A stretch of DNA of 64,000 nucleotides from Streptomonospora mangrovi (GTDB taxonomy: Bacteria; Actinomycetota; Actinomycetes; Streptosporangiales; Streptosporangiaceae). This document shows positions 15,371 to 23,041 of this stretch, in pieces; positions within the stretch are counted from its first letter, which is position 1; the number at the start of each line of letters is the position of its first letter. The position numbers and the translations under genes are program-made. The stretch lies in the NCBI RefSeq assembly GCF_027604915.1, contig NZ_JAJAQC010000017.1:62001-126000 (forward strand), given 5' to 3'. Below the pieces are notes generated by a model. It had not been told where the DNA came from. It saw only the letters and a program-made list of their open reading frames with translations, and made no database searches.

Positions 15371-15838
15371 TCAGGGCGCGTCGTCGTCGGGCTCCAGGGC
15401 GCGCATGATGGCGCCCAACTGCTGGATCTGCTCGGGGGTCAGCCGGTCGAAGACCCGGTCGCGCACGAGCGTGGCGTGGCCGGGCGCGGCGGCCTCCAGC
15501 AGGGCGCGGCCGTCGTCGGTGAGGACCGCCCAGGCGCCGCGGCGGTCCTCCTCGCAGGTTTCGCGCCGCACGAAGCCGGCGCGCTCCAGCCGGGCGATCT
15601 GGTGGGAGAGCCGGCTCTTGGACACGATGACGCTGTCGGCCAGCAGCCGCATGCGCATGCGCGACTCCGGCGACTCCGACAGGGTGACGAGGATTCCGTA
15701 CTCGACCAGGCTGAGCCCGTTGCTGGCCTGGAGGTCGTGGTCGAGCAGGCGCTCGATGCGGGAGTAGGCGCGCAGGAGGCTGCGCCACGTGGCCTGCTCC
15801 TGCGCGTTGAGCCACCTGATGGCGTCCATGGCCGCCAT
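15371..15838 (-). CDS. MarR-family regulator, MhqR-like
   Basis: 155 residues with a central winged helix (LLADSVIVSKSRLSHQIARL, CEEDRRGAWAVLTDDGRALL). It is the last gene of a three-gene operon, five bases after the esterase gene. Gene order dioxygenase-esterase-MarR matches the set that Bacillus uses against quinones, where MhqR represses mhqNOD. It would autoregulate through the palindrome at 17544-17559. One Cys (in RRETCEEDRR) could sense electrophiles; that is speculative. Start ATG 15836-15838; a GTG three codons upstream is possible. Confidence 0.88.
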   Translation of the reverse strand: MAAMDAIRWLNAQEQATWRSLLRAYSRIERLLDHDLQASNGLSLVEYGILVTLSESPESRMRMRLLADSVIVSKSRLSHQIARLERAGFVRRETCEEDRRGAWAVLTDDGRALLEAAAPGHATLVRDRVFDRLTPEQIQQLGAIMRALEPDDDAP

Positions 15839-15843
15839 CGTAC

Positions 15844-16503
15844 TCACCCGGCCCGCCCCGGCCGGGGGTCTTGCCCGCCCAGGCCGGAGGTGTCCAGCCA
15901 GTCGCGGGCGGCGGCCAGCACGGGGGCGGGCAGGGCGTGGCCGCCGGGGTGCTCGGCCAGGCGCACGTCGGCGCCGCGCGCGCCGAGCTGGTCGGCGAGC
16001 AGCCGCGCCTGGTCGATGGGGGTGACGGGGTCGGCGCGGCCGGCGCCGAGGAACACCCGGGTGCCGGTGAGGTCGACCTGGTCGGGTTCGCGGCCCTGGA
16101 GGGGCGCGGCGGCGGCCAGCAGCACCGCGCCGGCCAGCAGGCCGGGGCGCAGCAGCAGCGTGGCGGCGGCGATGTTGGCGCCGTTGGAGAACCCGACCGC
16201 CACCAGGTCCTGGTGGGCGATGCCGCGCTCGGCGGCGGCGTCGGTGACGAAGTCGGCCAGCTCGTGGGTGCGGGCGATGACGTCGTCGACGTCGAAGACG
16301 CCTTCGCGCAGCCGGCGGAACCACCGGTTGGCGCCGTTCTCGCTGACCCGGCCCCGGGGCGACAGCAGCGCCGCGCCCGGGGCCAGCGTGCGGCCCAGGT
16401 CGAGCAGGTCGTGCTCGTCGGCGCCGGTGCCGTGCAGCAGGAGCAGCGCGGGGCGCCCCGGCTCGGTGGCGGGCAGGAACACGTGGTGGAACGGGGTGCT
16501 CAC
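15844..16503 (-). CDS. alpha/beta-hydrolase, phospholipase/carboxylesterase family (MhqD-like)
   Basis: 219 residues. LLLLHGTGADEHDLL forms the oxyanion region; the nucleophile elbow is GFSNGAN, with the Asp in GRADPVTP and the His in HPGGHALP. Twelve bases separate it from the dioxygenase gene upstream and five from the MarR gene downstream. In Bacillus, MhqD-type hydrolases are co-induced with MhqO by quinones and catechols. The actual ester or thioester substrate is not established. Confidence 0.88.
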   Translation of the reverse strand: MSTPFHHVFLPATEPGRPALLLLHGTGADEHDLLDLGRTLAPGAALLSPRGRVSENGANRWFRRLREGVFDVDDVIARTHELADFVTDAAAERGIAHQDLVAVGFSNGANIAAATLLLRPGLLAGAVLLAAAAPLQGREPDQVDLTGTRVFLGAGRADPVTPIDQARLLADQLGARGADVRLAEHPGGHALPAPVLAAARDWLDTSGLGGQDPRPGRAG

Positions 16504-16515
16504 GGTTGGCTCCTG

Positions 16516-17496
16516 TTACTCCTGGGCGGCGGCTGCGGGGCCGTCGGCGGGGCCGACGCGCAGTTCGGGCAGGTGGCGCTCGATCTGGGCGCGGTTGGGC
16601 TCCAGCCACGGCGGGAGCTTGAGGGCGCGGCCCAACTGGAGCAGCGGCTCGTCGTAGTCGAACCCGGGGCCGTCGGTGGCGATCTCCAGCAGCACGCCGC
16701 CGGGCTCGCGGAAGTAGATGGAGGTGAAGTAGGAGCGGTCGCGGATCTCGGTGACGCCGACGCCCTCCTCGGCGAGGCTGCGCTGCCAGCCGACCTGGGT
16801 GGGCTGGTCGGGGGCGCGGTAGGCGACGTGGTGGACGGTGCCGGCCGCCACGAGCCCGCGCCGGGCGCGGGGGTCGGCGAGGACGTCCACGACGGTGCCG
16901 ACGCCTTCGGCGGACTTGGTGGTGTGGAAGCGGTAGCGGTTGCCGGTCTCGGCGGCGAGGTGGAAGCCGAGGGTACCGCTGAGCATGTCGGCGGTGCCCT
17001 CCAGGTCGTGCTCGGTGAGGGTGACCGCGCGGATGCCGCGGATGGCGTGCTCGACGGGCACCGCGCCGCCGTCCCAGGGGTCGGTGTCGTGGTGGTCGGC
17101 GCTGGCGACGAGTTCGATGAGCAGGCCGTCGGGGTCGCGCAGGGCCAGCACGTCCTCCTCCAGCCGCTCGGCGGGCCGGGTGGCCTCCACGCCGAGGGAG
17201 GCGAGGTGGCGCTGCCACCAGCCCAGGGAGCCCTCGGGCACGGAGAAGGAGGTGGTGGTGGCCTGCCCGGCGCCGATGCGGCCGCGGGGGGCGTCGGGCC
17301 AGGGGAAGAAGGTCATGACGGTGCCGGGGTTGCCCGCGCGGTCGCCGTAGTAGAGGTGGTAGGTGTCGGGGGCGTCGAAGTTCACCGTCTTCTTGACCAG
17401 GCGCATGCCCAGCGCGTTGAGGTAGAAGTCGGCGTTGGCCTGGGGGTCGCTCGCGATCGCGGTGACGTGGTGGATCCCCGCGGGGCGCACATCCAT
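16516..17496 (-). CDS. ring-cleaving dioxygenase, VOC family (MhqO-like)
   Basis: 326 residues with two pairs of glyoxalase/VOC folds. Metal ligands are expected at the His in GIHHVTAI, the His in TVHHVAYR and the Glu in GGVLLEIATDGPGF. Length and motifs fit the MhqO/MhqA type, thought to cleave hydroquinone-like rings. It is the first gene of the operon, with GAGAGG before the ATG at 17494-17496. The control palindrome lies 48 bases upstream. Role in quinone or catechol detoxification is by family and gene order. Confidence 0.88.
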   Translation of the reverse strand: MDVRPAGIHHVTAIASDPQANADFYLNALGMRLVKKTVNFDAPDTYHLYYGDRAGNPGTVMTFFPWPDAPRGRIGAGQATTTSFSVPEGSLGWWQRHLASLGVEATRPAERLEEDVLALRDPDGLLIELVASADHHDTDPWDGGAVPVEHAIRGIRAVTLTEHDLEGTADMLSGTLGFHLAAETGNRYRFHTTKSAEGVGTVVDVLADPRARRGLVAAGTVHHVAYRAPDQPTQVGWQRSLAEEGVGVTEIRDRSYFTSIYFREPGGVLLEIATDGPGFDYDEPLLQLGRALKLPPWLEPNRAQIERHLPELRVGPADGPAAAAQE

Positions 17497-17543
17497 GGTG
17501 GGGCCTCTCGTGTGTGGTGGTGTCGCCGTCATCGGCCACCAAC

Positions 17544-17559
17544 AGTTGAAATTTAAACT
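17544..17559. promoter_or_regulatory. MarR-type operator of the quinone operon
   Basis: AGTTGAAATTTAAACT is a 16-base palindrome with 14 matching positions, very AT-rich against its surroundings and 48 bases upstream of the dioxygenase start. Size and symmetry fit a MarR/MhqR site overlapping the promoter. Confidence 0.65.
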
Positions 17560-17732
17560 ATATTCCGAGACGGCGCCAGGGGGGCGGGAACCGAAGAAGA
17601 GGGCGGGGGATCCGCGGAACGGCCGGGGGGGGCCGGGGTGGGGGTCGGGGAAGCGGACCGGCGGAAGGTCTCGCTACCATCCCCTCGCACCGCGCGGAAA
17701 GGCGCGCACCCCTCGTGTCAAAGGAGACACCC

Positions 17733-18020
17733 ATGGCCGACAGCAACGGACGCCGCGCCCTGCTGAAGGGAGCCGTCGCGGCGGCGGCCGTCGCCGGATC
17801 GCTCGACCCGTTCAACACCCTGGCGGCCCGGGCGGGCCGCTCGGGTTCGGGCTGCAAGAAGGGCGGCAAGGTGCCGTCGAACCCGGGCGGAGGCGAAGAG
17901 GAGAGCGAGAGCCCCGAGGCCCGCAGCGGCCGCTCGCGCCCCGCCCCGCTGGCCGCGTCCGCCGCCTCGCGGCGCGCCTTCATGACCGGCGCCGCCCGCG
18001 CACCGCGCGCGTCCCGTTAG
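17733..18020 (+). CDS. small Tat-signal protein of unknown function
   Basis: 95 residues from ATG at 17733, after AAAGGAGACACCC. The N-terminus SNGRRALLKGAVAAAAVAGS matches a twin-arginine signal (GRRALLK plus hydrophobic stretch). The remainder is short, low in hydrophobic residues, with one Cys (GSGCKKGGK) and a Glu/Ser then Arg/Ala-rich tail. It is either a small exported protein or the surviving start of a larger Tat substrate. No domain is visible. Convergent with the VanZ gene, one base apart. Confidence 0.6.
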   Translation: MADSNGRRALLKGAVAAAAVAGSLDPFNTLAARAGRSGSGCKKGGKVPSNPGGGEEESESPEARSGRSRPAPLAASAASRRAFMTGAARAPRASR

Positions 18021-18021
18021 G

Positions 18022-18648
18022 TCACCGACGGGGCGGTCCACCGGCGAGGGGCCGGACCTCCCGCCGGTGACGGCCCGACGGCACTCCGCCTGGCGCCGCT
18101 CCGGCCGTGGTGCGCCACCAGCGGCGCGACGCCAGTGCGGCCAGTGCGGCTCCGGCGGCGTTGACCAGGACGTCGTCCACCGAGGACACCCGGTCCAGCC
18201 GCAGGACGTACTGCGCGGTCTCGACCAGGACCGAGCAGCCCGCCCCGAGCGCCAGGACGCGCGGCACCGACGCCACCGCCGCGAACCGCATCGGGGCGAA
18301 GAACCCCAGCGCCGCGAACACCAGCAGGTTGCCGCCGATCTGGACCGCCACCGTCACGGGGGTGTCCGCGAGGATGTCGAGGAGGTCCCGCAGCGGCACC
18401 AGGCTCACCCGGGCGGGGGCGGTCTCGGCCCGGCCGCCCGGCAGCAGGATCATCCAGACCCACGGCACCGTCCCGTAGACCATGCCGACCTCGGCCAGCG
18501 CCGTCCGCCACGCCGCCGTGGCGCCGGCGGCCCTCCGGCGGAGCACCAGGACCACCACCGCCGACGCGGCCACCGGCAGGGCGGCCGCCGTGACGAGGAC
18601 GACACCGGTGAACGTACCGAACAGGTGGTGCCACCCCTGGATGATCAC
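18022..18648 (-). CDS. VanZ family membrane protein
   Basis: 208 residues with about five membrane helices. The VanZ signature is clear: LVPLRDLLDI, QIGGNLLVFAALGFFAPM, LVETAQYVLRLDRVSSVDDV, LVNAAGAALA. VanZ proteins confer low-level teicoplanin resistance in enterococci, but most actinobacterial homologues are of unknown function. It lies 39 bases downstream of the Tat serine hydrolase on the same strand, so the two may be co-transcribed and act together at the envelope. Confidence 0.88.
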   Translation of the reverse strand: MIIQGWHHLFGTFTGVVLVTAAALPVAASAVVVLVLRRRAAGATAAWRTALAEVGMVYGTVPWVWMILLPGGRAETAPARVSLVPLRDLLDILADTPVTVAVQIGGNLLVFAALGFFAPMRFAAVASVPRVLALGAGCSVLVETAQYVLRLDRVSSVDDVLVNAAGAALAALASRRWWRTTAGAAPGGVPSGRHRREVRPLAGGPPRR

Positions 18649-18687
18649 GCTGCCTCCGCTTCTCGCCGGGTCTGCCGCCGGATCCCC

Positions 18688-19974
18688 TCAGCCACCTGCC
18701 CCGCCGCCCGGCCCGCCCTCGGGCGCGATCCCGGTGATGGCCTGCGTCTCCTGCCCGATCAGGTCCTGGAGCGGCACGCCGTCGATGTTGCCGAGGATGA
18801 CGCCGACCCAGCCGGTGTCGGGGTAGACGGTCCAGTTCGCGGCGACGCCGGGGTTGCCTCCGGCGCGCTGGTACTGCCACTGGCCGCCGACGATGGAGAC
18901 CGGAATCCCGTAGGCGCCGAACGACGCGCCTCTGCGGGGGATCTTGGCCCCGGTGAGCACGTCGGCCCAGGGCCGGTCCAGGAGCGTGCCGTCGCTTAGG
19001 CCGCGCGCGAACCGGACCAGGTCCGGCGCGGTGGCGAAGCCGCCGTCCCCGGGGGCGTCGATGAAGGCGCGGCCCGGGTTCTTGCCGAGGACCTCCGAGC
19101 GGGGGCTGCCCTTGTCGAGGTTGCGGACGGCGTCGACCTGGCTGCCGTCGGCCAGCGTCATGTACGGATGCGCGATGCGCTCGTCGGTGAGCCACTCCGG
19201 CCGGGTGAAAAACGCCGAGCCGGTCATGCCGCAGCGCCCGAAGACGTGCTCCTCGACGTAGTCCCAGTACGTCGTGCCGGCCACGGCCTCCACGATCAGC
19301 GCGGTGATGGTGACCTCCGCCTCGGCGTGGGCGGCGCGCGGGGTGCCCGGGGTGCCCACCAGCTCCGCCTGCCGGGCGCGCCGCTCGTAGTACTCGTGCA
19401 CCTCGTCCCGGCTCTCGAAGACGCGCTCCACGTCCTCGTCCGGGCTGCCCAGCCCGGAGGTGCCCGTCAGCAGGTGGTGGATGTTCACCTTGTCGGCGAT
19501 GTCCGCGGCGAAGCCGGTCAGGTGGGTGCCCACCGTGTCCGACAGCCCCAGTCTGCCCTGCTGTGCCAGTTGCAGGACGGCCACCGCCGCGAACGGCTTG
19601 CCCGCCGAGCTGAGGCTGAACGCGACGTCCTCGTGGTTGGGGATCTCCTTCTTCCTGTCGGCCATGCCGTGGCTGCGCGACAGGACCGTGCGGCCCCGGT
19701 GCGACAGCAGCACCACGCCGGAGAATCTGCCCTCGGCGGCCAGCTCCGCCACGTACCGGTCGTAGGCTCCGCCGGGCCGGGTCTCGGGTGGGATGTCGGA
19801 GTCGGTGGAGGCCGGGCGGTACCGCCCCGGTTGTCCCGGCTGTCCCGTGGCGGCGGCGTGGCCGGGGCGGGCGCCCGCCGGCGACGCGGCGGCCGCGACC
19901 GCGCCGACCGCCGCAAACCCGCCCCACCCGAGCAGCCGCCGCCGGTCGATACCGCGTGCGGAATCCGAGCCCAT
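18688..19974 (-). CDS. Tat-exported beta-lactamase-family serine hydrolase
   Basis: 428 residues from ATG at 19972-19974 with AAAGGA upstream. A Tat signal (RGIDRRRLLGWGGFAAVGAV then AAAASPAGA) precedes a class C/PBP4-like domain. The catalytic Ser-x-x-Lys is SAGK in FSLSSAGKPF. The usual third motif is degenerate (RAGGNPGV), as in esterase-type members. It is exported folded and may hydrolyse peptidoglycan stems or esters. It is divergent from a two-component pair across 209 bases with repeated boxes, so it is probably their target. Confidence 0.88.
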   Translation of the reverse strand: MGSDSARGIDRRRLLGWGGFAAVGAVAAAASPAGARPGHAAATGQPGQPGRYRPASTDSDIPPETRPGGAYDRYVAELAAEGRFSGVVLLSHRGRTVLSRSHGMADRKKEIPNHEDVAFSLSSAGKPFAAVAVLQLAQQGRLGLSDTVGTHLTGFAADIADKVNIHHLLTGTSGLGSPDEDVERVFESRDEVHEYYERRARQAELVGTPGTPRAAHAEAEVTITALIVEAVAGTTYWDYVEEHVFGRCGMTGSAFFTRPEWLTDERIAHPYMTLADGSQVDAVRNLDKGSPRSEVLGKNPGRAFIDAPGDGGFATAPDLVRFARGLSDGTLLDRPWADVLTGAKIPRRGASFGAYGIPVSIVGGQWQYQRAGGNPGVAANWTVYPDTGWVGVILGNIDGVPLQDLIGQETQAITGIAPEGGPGGGAGG

Positions 19975-20061
19975 GACCACGGTCCTTTCCAAATCGACAG
20001 ACCGACCGCCGCAGGGCCTGCCGCGGTCCACGCCCCACTGAAGCCGGAACACCGTTGCGGC

Positions 20062-20161
20062 GGCGTATGCGGATTCGGATACGCCCGCGATAGGCCCGCG
20101 GCGCACCCCCGGTCCGCCTCGGCGCCGGCGAACGCGGACCGCCGCATACGCCGGCGATACG
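20062..20161. promoter_or_regulatory. repeated boxes between the serine hydrolase and the two-component genes
   Basis: Three related sites: GGCGTATGCGG (20062-20072) is the exact inverse of CCGCATACGCC (20142-20152), and CGGATACGCCCGCGATAGG (20077-20095) matches CGCATACGCCGGCGATACG (20143-20161) in direct orientation. OmpR-type regulators bind direct repeats of this kind, so these are candidate sites for the adjacent response regulator. Confidence 0.6.
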
Positions 20162-20183
20162 CGCCTCTGCCTAGGCTTCGAGC

Positions 20184-20879
20184 ATGCGCGTGCTGATCGT
20201 GGAGGACGAGCGCTACCTGGCCGAAGCCGTCCGTGACGGCCTCCGGCTGGAGGCGATCGCCGCCGACATCGCGGGTGACGGCGACACCGCTCTGGAGCTG
20301 CTGGGCGTCAACGACTACGACATCGCCGTCCTGGACCGCGACATCCCCGGCCCCTCCGGCGACGAGGTCGCCCGGCACATCGTGGCCTCCGGCAGCGGCG
20401 TCCCGATCCTCATGCTCACCGCCGCCGACCGGATCGACGACAAGGCGTCGGGGTTCGGGCTCGGCGCCGACGACTACCTCACCAAGCCGTTCGAGCTGCG
20501 CGAGCTGGTCATGCGGCTGCGGGCGCTGCACCGCAGGCGCGCGCACGCCCGGCCGCCGGTCCTGGAGGGCGCGGGACTGCGGCTGGACCCCTTCCGCCGG
20601 GAGGTCTTCCGCGACGGGCGCTACGTGGCGCTCACCCGCAAGCAGTTCGCCGTGCTGGAGGTCCTGCTGGCCGCCGAGGGCGGTGTCGTCAGCGCCGAGG
20701 AACTCCTGGAGCGGGCCTGGGACCAAAACGCCGACCCGTTGACCAACGCCGTGCGCATCACCGTCTCGGCACTGCGCAAACGGCTCGGCGAGCCGCAGGT
20801 CATCGCCACGGTGCCCGGTGTCGGCTACCGGATCGGCACCGGAGCCGACCCCGCCCGCCCCGGCGGTCCGCGTGAGTAG
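20184..20879 (+). CDS. OmpR/PhoB-family response regulator
   Basis: 231 residues. The receiver domain (1-115) has the acidic pocket VEDE, phosphoacceptor Asp-51 in VLDRDIPG and Lys in TKPF. The winged helix C-terminal domain (125-220) ends in the normal VPGVGYRI. The gene overlaps the histidine kinase by eight bases, so the pair is translationally coupled. Repeated boxes upstream suggest autoregulation and control of the divergent exported serine hydrolase. Confidence 0.95.
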   Translation: MRVLIVEDERYLAEAVRDGLRLEAIAADIAGDGDTALELLGVNDYDIAVLDRDIPGPSGDEVARHIVASGSGVPILMLTAADRIDDKASGFGLGADDYLTKPFELRELVMRLRALHRRRAHARPPVLEGAGLRLDPFRREVFRDGRYVALTRKQFAVLEVLLAAEGGVVSAEELLERAWDQNADPLTNAVRITVSALRKRLGEPQVIATVPGVGYRIGTGADPARPGGPRE

Positions 20880-21975
20880 GCGCCCGGGGCTCAGCGCCCG
20901 CCTCAAGCTCACCCTCAGCTACGCCGGGTTCCTCCTGCTGGCCGGCGGCCTCATGCTGGCCGTGGTGTGGGTGTTCCTGCTGCGCTACGTCCCCGACACC
21001 ACCCGGGGCCTGCTCGGGGTCGCACCCAACCGCCACGTCCTCGTGCAGGTCTTCGCCCCCGCCGCGGCCGCGGCGCTGGCCTTCCTCCTGCTGTTCGGCC
21101 TCCTGGGCGGGTGGGTCCTGGCCGGCCGGATGCTCGCACCGCTGACCCGGATCGCGGACGCGGCCCGGACGGCCGCGAACGGATCGCTGTCCCACCGGAT
21201 CCGCATGGAGGGGCCCGCCGACGAGTTCCGCGAACTCGCCGACGTGTTCGACACCATGCTCGACCGGCTCGAATCCCACCTCGGTGAGCAGCGGCGGTTC
21301 GCCGCGAACGCCTCCCACGAACTCCGCACCCCGCTGGCGGTCTCCCAGGCGCTCCTCGACGTCGCCCGCAGCGACCCCGGACAGGACCGGGGCGAGATCA
21401 TCGAACGCCTGCACACCGTCAACGCGCGGGCGATCGGCCTCACCGAGGCCCTTCTGCTGCTCACCCGCGCCGAGCGCGGGGACTTCGCCCGCGAGCCCGT
21501 CGACCTGTCCCTCGTCGCCGAGGAGGCCGCCGAAACCCTGCTGCCCCTGGCCGAGCGGCGCGGCGTCGCGCTCGACGTCACCGGCGGGAGGACCCGGGCC
21601 GTGGGCTCGGCGCCGCTCCTGCTGCGGATGGTGACGAACCTCGTCCAGAACGCGGTCGTCCACAACCTGCCCGCCGGCGGCACCGTGACCGTCCGCACCG
21701 AGCAGCGCGCCGACGCGGGCGTGCTGCGGGTCGAGAACACCGGTCACCGGCTCCCGCCGGAACTGGTGCCGACTCTGACCGAACCCTTCCAGCGCGGCAC
21801 GCAGCGCGTGCGCACCGGCGAGCACGCCGGCGTCGGGCTGGGGCTGGCCATCGTGAGCAGCGTCGTCCGCGCCCACGACGGGACTCTCGACCTGGCGCCC
21901 CGCCCCGCCGGCGGGCTCATCGCCACGGTCCGGCTCCCCGCCGCCTCCCCGGCCGTGCGCCCGGAGGTGCGGTGA
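20872..21975 (+). CDS. sensor histidine kinase
   Basis: 367 residues from the GTG that overlaps the regulator stop (GTGAGTAG). Two membrane helices (about 15-37 and 58-85) enclose only about 20 residues outside the cell, so the signal may be sensed within the membrane. HAMP follows, then the H box with His-149 in NASHELRTPL, N box LVQNAVVHN and G box GVGLGLAIVSS. Cognate of the preceding OmpR regulator. The short external loop resembles intramembrane-sensing kinases that respond to cell-wall stress. Confidence 0.95.
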   Translation: MSRRPGLSARLKLTLSYAGFLLLAGGLMLAVVWVFLLRYVPDTTRGLLGVAPNRHVLVQVFAPAAAAALAFLLLFGLLGGWVLAGRMLAPLTRIADAARTAANGSLSHRIRMEGPADEFRELADVFDTMLDRLESHLGEQRRFAANASHELRTPLAVSQALLDVARSDPGQDRGEIIERLHTVNARAIGLTEALLLLTRAERGDFAREPVDLSLVAEEAAETLLPLAERRGVALDVTGGRTRAVGSAPLLLRMVTNLVQNAVVHNLPAGGTVTVRTEQRADAGVLRVENTGHRLPPELVPTLTEPFQRGTQRVRTGEHAGVGLGLAIVSSVVRAHDGTLDLAPRPAGGLIATVRLPAASPAVRPEVR

Positions 21976-22025
21976 CCTGGCGCGGGGGCTACGGTGGGTG
22001 CGGTCACGACGGCGAGGAGGAGTGT

Positions 22026-22247
22026 GTGGGAGACGGGCGCGGGGTGCACGAAATCCGGTTGGGGGTTTATGCCACCGAGGAGGAGGCCGCGGAGATCAAG
22101 CGGCGGATAACCCGGCTGCTGTGCCCCGACCCCGACCACGCGGGGCCGTGCCCGGTGCCGTGGTCGGTGGCGCTGCTGGAGGGTGAAGAGGACGCCTACC
22201 CCGAACTGGTGGAGCAGGCGCGCGCCGAGCGCGGCGCCGACCAGTAG
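22026..22247 (+). CDS. 73-residue conserved-looking small protein
   Basis: GTG at 22026 follows GAGGAGGAG. The 73 residues have a folded look: HEIRLGVYATEEEAAEIKRR, then LCPDPDHAGPCPVPW, where two Cys and one His could form a metal site, then acidic helix EDAYPELVEQARAE. A longer frame upstream overlaps the kinase gene but has no ribosome-binding site. I do not recognise a family. It sits 50 bases after the kinase gene and may belong to that operon. Confidence 0.7.
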   Translation: MGDGRGVHEIRLGVYATEEEAAEIKRRITRLLCPDPDHAGPCPVPWSVALLEGEEDAYPELVEQARAERGADQ

Positions 22248-22310
22248 GGACGGGTAGGGACGAGACGTTCCGGCCCGCGCTCCCCCGCACCGCGCACCGC
22301 CCCGCCCGTC

Positions 22311-22910
22311 TCACTCCGGTGCCAGGTTCCAGGCGGTGAGCACCGGGCGGTCGTGTTCGAGGCCCAGGCGGCCCACCGCCGCGGTGTCCAGGCGGAACAG
22401 CCGGCCGTGGTCGGGCGGCAGGCCCAGCCGCCGGGCGGTGAGCACCCGCAACTGGTGGCCGTGGCCGACCAGCGCGACGTCGCCCGCCTCAGGGTCGGCC
22501 AGCAGCGGCGCCACGCGCGCCAGCACCCGGTCGGCGCGGGCGCCGACCTCCTCGACGGTCTCGCCGGGGTGCTCGGCGTCGCCGGGCACCACGCCGTCGC
22601 GCCACAGGTACCAGCCGGGCCGCCGGGTGCGGATGTCGGCGGTGGTGATGCCCTCGTACCCGCCGTAGTCCCACTCCATGAGGTCGGGTTCGGCCTCGGC
22701 GCCGGTGAGCCCGGCCAGGTCGGCGGTGTGCGACGCCCGGACCAGGGGGCTGGTGAGCACCCGGGCGAAGGGGCGCCCGGCCAGGAGGGGGCGCAGCGAG
22801 CGCGCCTGCTCCTCGCCCTCGGGGGTCAGCGGCACGTCGGTGCGCCCGGTGTGCCGGTGCGCGGCGCTCCACTCCGTGCGGCCGTGGCGGATCAGCAGCA
22901 GCTCGCCCAT
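22311..22910 (-). CDS. histidine phosphatase (phosphoglycerate-mutase-like) family protein
   Basis: 199 residues with the catalytic LIRHGRTEWS near the start, proton donor in MEWDYGGYEG and the second catalytic His in LVGHGHQLRVL. Family members dephosphorylate small molecules such as 2,3-bisphosphoglycerate, sugar phosphates or cobalamin intermediates; none is indicated. Same strand as pgi, but separated by 131 bases holding pgi's GC hairpin (22988-23030), so probably separate. Confidence 0.92.
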   Translation of the reverse strand: MGELLLIRHGRTEWSAAHRHTGRTDVPLTPEGEEQARSLRPLLAGRPFARVLTSPLVRASHTADLAGLTGAEAEPDLMEWDYGGYEGITTADIRTRRPGWYLWRDGVVPGDAEHPGETVEEVGARADRVLARVAPLLADPEAGDVALVGHGHQLRVLTARRLGLPPDHGRLFRLDTAAVGRLGLEHDRPVLTAWNLAPE

Positions 22911-23041
22911 GGGGCCTCCCGTGTCGGCTCGGTTCCCGCCCCCTCCTACTGCCCCGCCGAAGGGGCGCCGCAACCCCCGGCCCGCCGGCACCCCGGCCCG
23001 CCCGCGTTGCGCGCGGGGCGGGCGGGGTGCGGCCCGGGGCC

